From positions 1 through 5,258 of the forward strand of contig CALMNS010000319.1 of NCBI GenBank assembly GCA_937871635.1: a stretch of DNA of 5,258 nucleotides, given 5' to 3'. The DNA comes from an uncultured Solirubrobacter sp. Lineage in GTDB: Bacteria > Actinomycetota > Thermoleophilia > Solirubrobacterales > Solirubrobacteraceae. Shown piece by piece: positions 1 through 5,258 of the stretch. Under the pieces are notes generated by a model. The model did not search any database. It was not told the origin of the DNA and saw only the letters and a program-made list of their open reading frames with translations. The stretch's first letter is position 1. Each line of letters starts with the position of its first letter. A program made the translations under genes and the position numbers.

Positions 1-593
1 GCTACGCCGAGCGCCGCCGCGCCGCCGAGACCGCCGCGCAGGACGTCGACGCGGCGCCCGAGCTCCTCCGCGGCGCGCCGCGCGGCGGCCGCCGGGTTGT
101 TGATCTCGTGCGCGAGGCCGGCCGAGAGCTCGCCCAGCGCGGCGAGCTTCTCGCGCTGGCGGGTGATCGCCTCGGCGCGCGCGATGTTCGGGCGGAACTG
201 GCGGACGATCTCCCGCAGGACGTCGGGCTCCTCGCGGACGAGCTCGAACAGGTCGGCCTCCGTGTAGCGCAGCACCTCCGTCGGTCCGACCGCGACGCCG
301 TTGACCAGGGTGTCGTCGCCGGCCATCACCGTGGTCATCCCCATGTAGTTGACGGCGTCCATGTGGTTGACCACGGTCTCGGTCCCGTCGAGCTCCAGCA
401 GCCAGTCAACGCCTCCTGCGAGGAGGACGTGCCAGTGGCGGGCCGGGAGCCCGCGGCGAACGAAGAGCTCGCCGTCCTCGAGCTCGACCTGCTCGGCCCG
501 TTCGGCGAGCCACTCCACGCGCTCGCCCGGCAGGTCCGCGAACAGGTCGACCTGTCGCAGCAGGTCGCCGACCTCCTCGCGCGTGCGGGTCAT
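1..593 (-). CDS. Sensor histidine kinase with N-terminal cNMP-binding-like domain (partial, 3' end beyond window)
   Basis: The reading frame is open from the ATG at 593-591 to the window edge, giving 197 residues. Residues about 10-118 read as a cyclic-nucleotide-binding (Crp-type) beta-roll, including ELFVRRGLPARHWHVLLAGG. Residues 119-151 look like a helical linker rich in Arg and Glu. The phosphoacceptor box follows: LGELSAGLAHEINNPAAAA at 153-171, with His162 as the predicted phosphorylated residue and the family-typical H-E-I-N-N-P. The dimerisation helices and the ATPase domain would lie off the window. The start overlaps the stop of the upstream flavoprotein as TGATG, which implies translational coupling; a weak GGGG at 605-608 could serve as ribosome binding site. 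The likely role is to phosphorylate the receiver domain of that flavoprotein. The canonical Glu and Arg of the cyclic-nucleotide phosphate-binding cassette are not visible, so the ligand is unknown. No signal peptide or membrane segment is seen, so it is probably cytoplasmic. Confidence 0.88.
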   Translation of the reverse strand, partial: MTRTREEVGDLLRQVDLFADLPGERVEWLAERAEQVELEDGELFVRRGLPARHWHVLLAGGVDWLLELDGTETVVNHMDAVNYMGMTTVMAGDDTLVNGVAVGPTEVLRYTEADLFELVREEPDVLREIVRQFRPNIARAEAITRQREKLAALGELSAGLAHEINNPAAAARRAAEELGRRVDVLRGGLGGAAALGV

Positions 594-2275
594 CAGGGCA
601 GCTGCCCCAGGTACTGGTGCACGAACTGCACCGCCATCGCCCCCTCGCCCACCGCCGACGCGACGCGCTTGATCGACTGCGACCGGGCGTCCCCGGCGAC
701 GAAGACGCCCGGAAGGCTCGTCTCGAGCAGCAGCGGCTCGCGGTTGAGCGGCCAGCGCGGGTGCGGCGCCTGCGGGCTGTTGAGGTCGGGGCCGGAGATG
801 ATGAAGCCGCGCTGGTCGCGGGCGATGCTGCCGTCGAGCCACTCCGTGCGCGGGGCGGCGCCGATGAACACGAAGGCCGAGGTGCACGGCTCCTCGCGCT
901 CGCCCTCCGCGTCGGCGATGGTCAGGCCGGTGAGCGACGCCTCTCCGTGGGCCGCGGTGGCCTGGGCGTTCGTGCGCACGTCGATGTTGCCGATCGCGCC
1001 GATCTGGTCGATCAGGTACTGGCTCATGCTGCTGGCCAGCGAGTCGCCGCGGTAGAGGATGGTGACCTTCGCCGCGCGGGCGGCGAGGTAGACGGCGGCC
1101 TGGCCGGCACTGTTGGCGCCGCCGATGACGAAAACCTCCTCGTCCTCGCAGGCGGCCGCCTCCGTGCGGGCGGCGCCGTAGTAGACGCCCCGGCCCGACA
1201 GCGCGTCGGCCCCCGGGATGCCGAGCCTGCGGTAGGCGACGCCGGTGGCGACGAGCACCGCATGGCCGGAGATCTCCGTGCCGTTGTTGAGGCGCACCAC
1301 CCGCGCGGGCCCCTTCGCCTCGATCGCGTCGACGTCCGAGACGGCGAGGAACTCGGCGCCGAAGCGCTGGGCCTGCGCGTTCGCCCGGTGCGTCAGGTCG
1401 GCCCCCGAGAGCCCGTTCGGGAAGCCGAGGTAGTTCTCGATCCGGCTCGACTGGCCCGCCTGCCCGCCGGGCGCCTCGCGCTCGACCACCACGGTGGAGA
1501 GGCCCTCGCTCGCGCCGTACACCGCCCCCGCCAGGCCGGCCGGGCCGGCGCCGATGATGATCAGGTCGTAGAAGTCGCCCTGGGCCTGGGTCGAGAGGCC
1601 GATCTTGCTCGCCACCTGCAGCGAGTCGGGCACCTCGAGGTGCTCGCCGTCCTCGAAGACGACGACCGGGAGCTTGCCGCCGTCGGCGCGCGCGGCCTCG
1701 AGGAGCTGCTGCGCCTCGGCGTCGCGCTCGATGTCCAACCACCGGTGCGGGATCTGGTTGCGGGCGAGGAAGTCACGGATGTTGTGGCTCTCCAGGCTGA
1801 AGCGGTGCCCGATCACCCGGATCCCGCCGCCCTCGTCGGCGAGCAGGCCCGATTGCCACTCGGCCAGCAGGTCGTCGAGCACCGGGTACAGGTTCTCCTC
1901 GGGCGGATCCCAGGGCTTGAGCAGGTAGTGGTCGAGCGAGACGTCGTTGATCGCCTTGATCGCCGCCGTCGTGTCCGCGTAGGCGGTGAGCAGCACCCGC
2001 TTGGCCTTGGGCGCCTGCTGCAGCGCCTCCTCGAGGAACTCGACCCCGCTCATCCCCGGCATCCGCTGGTCGGCCACCATCATCGCCACGGGCTGGCTGC
2101 GCAGCGTCAGCTTGCCCAGCACGTCGAGCGCTGCCGGCCCGCTCGGGGCGCTCAGGACTTGGTAGCGGTCCCCGTACCGCCGCCGCAGATCCCGCTGCAC
2201 GGCACGCGCCACCCCCGGGTCGTCGTCGACGGTGATCAGCGCCGGCTTCGGAGCCCGGGCGGTGGCTGCCTCCAT
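593..2275 (-). CDS. Response-regulator receiver / glutaredoxin-like / thioredoxin-reductase-like FAD oxidoreductase fusion
   Basis: A 560-residue cytoplasmic fusion. Residues 11-140 are a receiver domain with the acidic cluster D17-D19, phosphoacceptor D69 in VADQRMPGMSG, T97 in LLTAYAD and K120-P121. Residues 151-226 resemble a glutaredoxin/thioredoxin fold (GIRVIGHRFSLESHNIRDFL, then LPVVVFEDG) but contain no cysteine. Residues 236-560 are a low-Mr thioredoxin-reductase-type flavoprotein: FAD motif G242-A-G-P-A-G247, E265 for the FAD ribose, GGQAGQSSRIENY at 270-282, the NAD(P) motif VIGGANSAG at 383-391, and the C-terminal FAD motif FVAGDA at 525-530. The usual CxxC between the second and third parts is absent (GVYYGAARTEAAAC at 363-376), so it is probably not a true thioredoxin reductase. 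The start is firm: an in-frame TGA lies 6 bases upstream and the receiver begins about ten residues in. Its partner is the overlapping kinase downstream. The expected role is phosphorylation-controlled electron transfer; the acceptor is unknown. Confidence 0.95.
   Translation of the reverse strand: MEAATARAPKPALITVDDDPGVARAVQRDLRRRYGDRYQVLSAPSGPAALDVLGKLTLRSQPVAMMVADQRMPGMSGVEFLEEALQQAPKAKRVLLTAYADTTAAIKAINDVSLDHYLLKPWDPPEENLYPVLDDLLAEWQSGLLADEGGGIRVIGHRFSLESHNIRDFLARNQIPHRWLDIERDAEAQQLLEAARADGGKLPVVVFEDGEHLEVPDSLQVASKIGLSTQAQGDFYDLIIIGAGPAGLAGAVYGASEGLSTVVVEREAPGGQAGQSSRIENYLGFPNGLSGADLTHRANAQAQRFGAEFLAVSDVDAIEAKGPARVVRLNNGTEISGHAVLVATGVAYRRLGIPGADALSGRGVYYGAARTEAAACEDEEVFVIGGANSAGQAAVYLAARAAKVTILYRGDSLASSMSQYLIDQIGAIGNIDVRTNAQATAAHGEASLTGLTIADAEGEREEPCTSAFVFIGAAPRTEWLDGSIARDQRGFIISGPDLNSPQAPHPRWPLNREPLLLETSLPGVFVAGDARSQSIKRVASAVGEGAMAVQFVHQYLGQLP
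596..607. repeat. Perfect 12-base palindrome at the flavoprotein/kinase junction
   Basis: GGGCAGCTGCCC is fully self-complementary. It encodes the last residues G-Q-L-P of the flavoprotein and lies directly before the TGATG stop/start overlap. It may be chance in GC-rich DNA, or it may influence coupled translation of the kinase. Confidence 0.6.
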
Positions 2276-2288
2276 GCCTCAGACGATA
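2276..2288 (-). promoter_or_regulatory. Candidate -10 element for a leaderless transcript of the flavoprotein gene
   Basis: TATCGT at 2288-2283 matches the actinobacterial -10 pattern TAnnnT and stands seven bases before the A of the ATG at 2275, the spacing expected if transcription starts at the start codon. No useful Shine-Dalgarno is present: the only purine run, GAGG at 2280-2277, is one base from the ATG. No good -35 hexamer stands at 16-18 bases, so the call is tentative. Confidence 0.35.
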
Positions 2289-2327
2289 GGAGGGCGTGCA
2301 AGAGTTACTTCACGACTGCAAGCGAGT

Positions 2328-2909
2328 TCAGCAGGCGGCGAGGACGTGGAAAGGGAGGTCCCGAGGGGTTCCGTCCACGTCAAAGGTCCGGACAGCGATC
2401 TTGCCGTTGTCCTCCGCAGCCGTGATGCGGCCGGCCGGTGGGTCCACGGTTCCCCCGCCGGGGACTCGGACGAGCGTCGCGGTGAAGACGCAGCCCGCCA
2501 TTGAGCGATCGAAGCCCACGCGGTAGTCGCCGTTGCCAACGCGTCCGCCACCTCCGGATGCGTTACCTGCGGACAGACTTCCAGCGGACGTGACGGCCGC
2601 TCGGAAGGTGATCCCGGTGGGTCCCGTAGGTCCGACAGGTCCCACGGGCCCTTGAGGGCCCCGCAGGCTGTTCCGCGCGCCCGTCGACAGCTTGCTCGCC
2701 GTCACCGAGCCGGACCGCAGCTTGCTCGAGGTCACCGCCCGTGACTTCAGCTCGCTCGACCCCACGGCCTTCGCGCGGATCTGCGTCGAGCCGACGCTGT
2801 TGCGCGCGAGCTTGGTCGCCGCGTAGCTCGTCCCGCCGAGGGCGACGAAGACGGCGATGGTCGCCATCACGTTCGCATAGGACAGATGCGTCTTCAGGCG
2901 CTCGAGCAC
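2328..2909 (-). CDS. Signal-anchored surface protein with decapeptide repeats and a short collagen-like segment
   Basis: This is a 193-residue protein of unknown function. I chose the GTG at 2909-2907 because GAGGAAGGG at 2917-2925 sits seven bases before it, and the protein then begins (M)LERLKTHLSYANVMATIAV, a typical short basic N-terminus. Residues 11-31 form a hydrophobic segment, either a signal anchor or a cleaved signal ending near SYAA. Residues 37-76 are four tandem decapeptides of the type x-(S/A)-V-(G/T)-(S/A)-x-x-(L/I)-x-x. Residues 84-98 are five Gly-Pro-X triplets. Residues 100-193 form a Gly-rich, beta-looking C-terminal domain with C140 and the terminal C193, which could make a disulfide, and the ending RDLPFHVLAAC. 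I recall many similar proteins in Thermoleophilia with comparable endings. It starts 66 bases after the upstream secreted protein and ends 52 bases before the flavoprotein. An extracellular or envelope location is inferred. Confidence 0.85.
   Translation of the reverse strand: MLERLKTHLSYANVMATIAVFVALGGTSYAATKLARNSVGSTQIRAKAVGSSELKSRAVTSSKLRSGSVTASKLSTGARNSLRGPQGPVGPVGPTGPTGITFRAAVTSAGSLSAGNASGGGGRVGNGDYRVGFDRSMAGCVFTATLVRVPGGGTVDPPAGRITAAEDNGKIAVRTFDVDGTPRDLPFHVLAAC
2616..2660 (-). repeat. Collagen-like Gly-Pro-X run (five triplets)
   Basis: Residues 84-98 read GPQ GPV GPV GPT GPT. This is too short for a stable collagen triple helix alone, but it is typical of the linker in this style of actinobacterial surface protein. 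Confidence 0.85.
2682..2801 (-). repeat. Four tandem 30-base repeats encoding decapeptides
   Basis: The units encode NSVGSTQIRA, KAVGSSELKS, RAVTSSKLRS and GSVTASKLST (residues 37-76). Val is fixed at position 3 and Leu or Ile at position 8. The later units share the DNA core CTTGCTCG on the plus strand or variants of it, consistent with duplication followed by drift. Confidence 0.85.
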
Positions 2910-2916
2910 GTCGGAT

Positions 2917-2925
2917 CCCTTCCTC
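2917..2925 (-). promoter_or_regulatory. Ribosome binding site that fixes the GTG start of the decapeptide-repeat protein
   Basis: GAGGAAGGG on the minus strand, followed by seven bases and then GTG at 2909. The in-frame ATG at 2951 has no comparable purine run in front of it and would place 14 extra residues before the basic start of the signal anchor. Confidence 0.75.
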
Positions 2926-2946
2926 GAAGAAACGGCTGCTAAGGGC

Positions 2947-2952
2947 AACATA
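2947..2952 (-). promoter_or_regulatory. Candidate -10 element upstream of the decapeptide-repeat protein gene
   Basis: TATGTT lies in the 66-base gap after the secreted protein gene and would start a transcript about 30 bases before the GTG, leaving room for the strong ribosome binding site. No matching -35 is visible, and cotranscription with the upstream gene is equally possible. Confidence 0.2.
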
Positions 2953-2975
2953 CGTCGCCGTCGCCGAGAGTTGCG

Positions 2976-5144
2976 CTAGATCCCTCGAACGACGACACGG
3001 CGTCGGCCGCTGGTGCCGGTCGAGTACGGATAGGTGGCCTCCTTGAGCACGCGGGCGCGGAACCGGTAGCGCACGAGCCCACGCGTCCCGTCGAACCGGT
3101 ACGGGTACGCCCAGCGGCCCGTACGCGCGTCGGCCCGGACGGTCGCGAAGGGACGCCACCGGCCTCTGGTGAAGGCTTGCAGCGCGATCAGCTTCCCCTG
3201 CGCCGGGATGCCGCCGCCGCGGAGCCTGCCGCTGAAGGTCACGACCTGTCCGTTGACGACGCGGCCTGGGCGCACGGAGAACGAAGTCGAGGCCGGCACA
3301 CGGATGTCGACCTGCCCGGTGCCGCTCCGGATCGTCCGGGTGCCGTCGTACCGGAAGCGGACGATGCGGCTGGGACCCTCGGGTAGCCGGAACGCGAACC
3401 GGCCGGTCCTCGAGGTGGTCACCGTCCCGATCTGCCGCTCCGGCACGCCCGGCACCTCGACCTGCTCGAAGACGTGGATGGTGGTGCCAGGCAGGGGGTT
3501 CTGTCCGGGTGTGGTGAGCCGGCCCTGGAGCCGCACGGATCGGCCGAACGGCACCCTCGCTCGGCTGATCAGCTTCGTCCGGTAGCGCCGGTTCGAGCCC
3601 TTCGGGCGCTTCTTGATCCGGACGCGCTTCGGTCGGCCCACCGCGAGCTGCGTCCGGACCCGGACCGGCAGGGCGATGGCGGCGGGATCCCCATTCGCGA
3701 AGCGCTCGGTCGTCCGTTCGTTTCCGGCGTGGTCGACGGCTCGCGCGCGGACCGCGTAGGTCCCGTCGGGCAGAGTCTCGTCGTCGATCGAGACAGCGAA
3801 CCCACCGTCCTCCAGCCCGGCGTCGAGTGACCGCCACGTCGTCTCACCCTGCCGCTGCAGCTCGATCGCGGCGCGTGCGATCCCGGCTGAGCGATCGGTC
3901 GCCTGCACTCGCAGTCGCCTCGGATCCTCCGGATCCAAGGGGCGGAACGCGAGCGACGGCGGCTCGTTGTCGAAGCGAAGCACGAGCGTCTTCGCGGTGT
4001 CGATGCTCTGGTTGCCGGCCTCGTCACGGAGCCACAGCCTCGCCGTCCACGCGCCGTTTGCGGGCACCTCGAGCTGCTCGAGCACGCTCCGGCTCGTCGC
4101 CGATCCGGGGTCGGCGATTGCCTGGCTGCCGCGCCGACAGGACGGGTCACCGCTCGGCCTCTCGGCCGGGCAGAGCTCGTACTCGACCGCCGTCACCGGC
4201 GCCACCCCGGTCTGCGGGGGAGTTAGCCAGGAGAGGTCGAAGCGGTTGGAGGAGCGCCATCCATCGCCCCCTTCGACGGCGGGCTCTCCGATCTGGCCTG
4301 GGGCGGTGTTGTCGATTGAAACGACACGGTCGCTGGTCGCGACATTGCCCGCGGCGTCCAGGGCTCTGACGCCGACATCGTGACGACCATCTGCATAACC
4401 GTCCGACGTGGCTACTTCTAGGCTGCCGCCACCGTTCGGACAGGGGATGGCCCTATAAGCGTCGCAGTCACGACGAGCTTCCCCTCGCAACTTACCGTCG
4501 ATGTAGAGCTCGGTGGCCCGGATCCCCACGTTGTCGTTCGCATCGATCCCGATCGGCACGGTCCCTCGCACCCACCCGCTGGGCGCGTCCACCGTCAGCC
4601 CCGGCTGGGAGAAGTCCTCGATGATCGTGGTGACGTTCTTTAGGGTGATGCTGCTGCCGGGGCTGCAGGCGGCCCGGCCGCAGATCACGAAGGCCCCGAG
4701 CTGCGTCGAGCGGAAGTTGTCGAAGGCGAAGCTGGCGAAGGTGCCGAAGGTGTTGCAGGGGTTGGTCGGGCCGCACCAGAGCCACTTGCCGTGCTGGAAG
4801 TCCCAGATCCCGACGTGCCACCCGTTGTCCTGCGTGATGGCGACCTCGCCCTCCATCCGCGCGACGGTGGTGCCGGGCGGAGCGGTGAAGACGACCGAGC
4901 CCGCTGCGCTGTTCGGGCCGCCCGAGGTCCGGACGCTCAGCCCACCGCCCACCGCGGGCGTCCAGGGGCATTCGATCCGCCCACCGACGTAGTACGAGGC
5001 GTTCGGACCCCAGCGGTCGGCCTCGCCGCGCCCGTCGGCGCAGGCCTTGACCGCGTAGGTGCCGGCGTGCGCGGGGCTGGGGACGCAGGCGAAGGCGGCG
5101 GCCAGGGCGAGGCCGATCACGAGGGCACGGAGGGAGGGCTTCAT
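2976..5144 (-). CDS. Large secreted multi-domain protein with Ig-like units
   Basis: A 722-residue secreted protein of unknown function. The ATG at 5144-5142 is preferred over an ATG seven codons upstream because AGGAG (5150-5154) lies five bases before it and a clean signal peptide follows (MKPSLRALVIGLALAAAFAC...PAHA, cleavage likely after residue 27). Residues 28-180 are an N-terminal domain with C35, C59, C124, C130, C155 and C160, possibly a lectin-like jelly roll. Three Ig- or fibronectin-like units follow at about 181-282, 283-395 and 396-495, each ending in a D-x-A-G-N motif (DAAGN 263-267, DEAGN 374-378, DHAGN 471-475). Residues 504-535 are a strongly basic linker. Two related beta domains, about 530-617 and 618-720, resemble carboxypeptidase-regulatory-like folds (GRSVRLQGRL and GQVVTFSGRL). 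The mature protein has ten cysteines, mostly in close pairs. No LPxTG motif or C-terminal membrane helix is present, so release or non-covalent wall binding is likely. No catalytic motif was recognised; adhesion or binding is an inference only. Confidence 0.9.
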   Translation of the reverse strand: MKPSLRALVIGLALAAAFACVPSPAHAGTYAVKACADGRGEADRWGPNASYYVGGRIECPWTPAVGGGLSVRTSGGPNSAAGSVVFTAPPGTTVARMEGEVAITQDNGWHVGIWDFQHGKWLWCGPTNPCNTFGTFASFAFDNFRSTQLGAFVICGRAACSPGSSITLKNVTTIIEDFSQPGLTVDAPSGWVRGTVPIGIDANDNVGIRATELYIDGKLRGEARRDCDAYRAIPCPNGGGSLEVATSDGYADGRHDVGVRALDAAGNVATSDRVVSIDNTAPGQIGEPAVEGGDGWRSSNRFDLSWLTPPQTGVAPVTAVEYELCPAERPSGDPSCRRGSQAIADPGSATSRSVLEQLEVPANGAWTARLWLRDEAGNQSIDTAKTLVLRFDNEPPSLAFRPLDPEDPRRLRVQATDRSAGIARAAIELQRQGETTWRSLDAGLEDGGFAVSIDDETLPDGTYAVRARAVDHAGNERTTERFANGDPAAIALPVRVRTQLAVGRPKRVRIKKRPKGSNRRYRTKLISRARVPFGRSVRLQGRLTTPGQNPLPGTTIHVFEQVEVPGVPERQIGTVTTSRTGRFAFRLPEGPSRIVRFRYDGTRTIRSGTGQVDIRVPASTSFSVRPGRVVNGQVVTFSGRLRGGGIPAQGKLIALQAFTRGRWRPFATVRADARTGRWAYPYRFDGTRGLVRYRFRARVLKEATYPYSTGTSGRRRVVVRGI

Positions 5145-5149
5145 GTCAA

Positions 5150-5154
5150 CTCCT
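5150..5154 (-). promoter_or_regulatory. Ribosome binding site that fixes the ATG start of the secreted multi-domain protein
   Basis: AGGAG on the minus strand, five bases before the ATG at 5144. It supports this start over the ATG at 5165, which overlaps the stop of the upstream frame and would add MIRLGVD ahead of the signal peptide. Confidence 0.75.
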
Positions 5155-5161
5155 AGGCGGA

Positions 5162-5258
5162 TCATGGGGCGAACTCGCCCCCGCCCGCAGCGGGGGCCGC
5201 GGCTGGGGCTGGGGCTGGGGCGCCGGATCCGTCGGACCCCCCGGACCCGGCGGAACCG
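5162..5258 (-). CDS. C-terminal tail of an upstream protein, Gly/Ser/Ala/Pro-rich (partial, 5' end beyond window)
   Basis: The minus-strand frame from 5257 to the TGA at 5164-5162 gives 31 residues: a Gly/Ser-rich stretch, then an Ala-Pro repeat, then the ending AAGGGEFAP. This looks like a low-complexity tail of a surface protein, and an upstream gene on the same strand would fit the packed layout. The TGA overlaps an ATG at 5165 as ATGA. The other two frames are also open across this stretch: one reads a Pro/Gln-rich peptide with similar third-base GC, and the other is an Arg-rich extension of the next gene. The frame choice is therefore a judgement and the function is unknown. Confidence 0.5.
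   Translation of the reverse strand, partial: GSAGSGGSDGSGAPAPAPAAAPAAGGGEFAP
5166..5197 (-). other. Two overlapping, mutually exclusive GC hairpins
   Basis: In the minus-strand RNA, the first hairpin has 8-base arms GCCCCCGC and GCGGGGGC (5197-5190 with 5184-5177) around a 5-base loop. The second has arms GGGGCG and CGCCCC (5181-5176 with 5171-5166) around AGUU. They share 5177-5181, so only one can form fully. They end two bases before the TGA of the upstream frame. No U-tract follows, so this is not a standard terminator. Confidence 0.5.
5201..5220. repeat. G-rich hexamer tandem repeat (GGCTGG, about 3.3 copies)
   Basis: The plus strand carries three consecutive GGCTGG units plus GG. On the minus strand these encode the alternating Ala-Pro tail of the upstream partial protein. 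Together with the G-run at 5192-5196 there are four G-runs, which could form a quadruplex on the plus strand, although the first loop is eight bases. Confidence 0.7.

Noticed and set aside
108..1055. A 315-codon plus-strand open frame
   Set aside because: It spans two real minus-strand genes (kinase and flavoprotein) in antisense and shows no recognisable domain.
593..1570. Authentic thioredoxin reductase (trxB)
   Set aside because: The catalytic CxxC is missing and the gene is fused to a receiver domain, so the gene symbol would mislead.
2276..2327. Terminator between the decapeptide-repeat gene and the flavoprotein gene
   Set aside because: The only inverted repeat (GTG-AAG with CTT-CAC, 2296-2313) is short, bulged and has no T-tract.
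617..2425. A 602-codon plus-strand open frame
   Set aside because: It lies antisense to the receiver-flavoprotein, whose motifs are unmistakable. Its product is an Arg/Ala/Val/Leu-rich sequence typical of a shadow frame in GC-rich DNA.
2907..2951. ATG at 2951 as start of the decapeptide-repeat protein
   Set aside because: It has no ribosome binding site and adds 14 residues before the basic start of the membrane segment. The GTG at 2909 has a strong site at the right distance.
2563..3837. A 424-codon minus-strand open frame
   Set aside because: It crosses the boundary of two genes in another frame, is extremely Arg-rich and has no domain. The overlapping frames carry a signal peptide, Ig-like motifs and ribosome binding sites.
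5083..5091. Lipobox around C20 of the secreted protein
   Set aside because: The residues before the cysteine (A-F-A) do not match the usual Leu at -3, and a normal A-H-A cleavage site follows seven residues later.
5142..5165. ATG at 5165 as start of the secreted protein
   Set aside because: Its ATGA overlap with the upstream stop is attractive, but the AGGAG before 5144 and the well-formed signal peptide starting there are stronger evidence.

Overview
The window is very GC-rich and every gene I can support lies on the minus strand, so transcription runs from base 5258 towards base 1. Two protein styles suggest an actinobacterium of the class Thermoleophilia (for example Solirubrobacter, Conexibacter or Patulibacter relatives). 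One is a short membrane-anchored protein with a YANVMATIAVFVALGG-type N-terminus, followed by decapeptide and collagen-like repeats. The other is a secreted protein built from Ig-like units with D-x-A-G-N motifs. This placement comes from remembered family style, not from a search.

Layout in transcription order: (1) the probable last 31 codons of an upstream protein with a Gly/Ser/Ala/Pro-rich tail (5162-5258), whose DNA can fold into two mutually exclusive GC hairpins and carries a G-rich hexamer repeat; (2) a 722-residue secreted multi-domain protein (2976-5144); (3) a 193-residue signal-anchored surface protein with four decapeptide repeats and five Gly-Pro-X triplets (2328-2909); (4) a 560-residue fusion of a response-regulator receiver, a glutaredoxin-like domain and a thioredoxin-reductase-like flavoprotein (593-2275); (5) the first 197 codons of a sensor kinase with an N-terminal cyclic-nucleotide-binding-like domain and a clear histidine phosphoacceptor box (1-593, running off the window).

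Genes 4 and 5 overlap by one base (TGATG) and almost certainly work together. The kinase would phosphorylate the receiver, whose output is a flavin- and pyridine-nucleotide-binding reductase domain rather than a DNA-binding domain. The fusion keeps the receiver, FAD and NAD(P) motifs but lacks the CxxC dithiols expected of both glutaredoxin and thioredoxin reductase. This makes it the most interesting system here: a two-component pathway that appears to end in a redox enzyme with an unknown electron acceptor. Genes 2 and 3 are cell-envelope proteins of unknown function. They are close to the signalling pair and on the same strand, but a candidate leaderless promoter before gene 4 suggests the pair may be transcribed separately.

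No tRNA, rRNA, CRISPR array, insertion sequence or convincing rho-independent terminator is visible. The only non-coding gaps are 5145-5161 (17 bases), 2910-2975 (66 bases) and 2276-2327 (52 bases).
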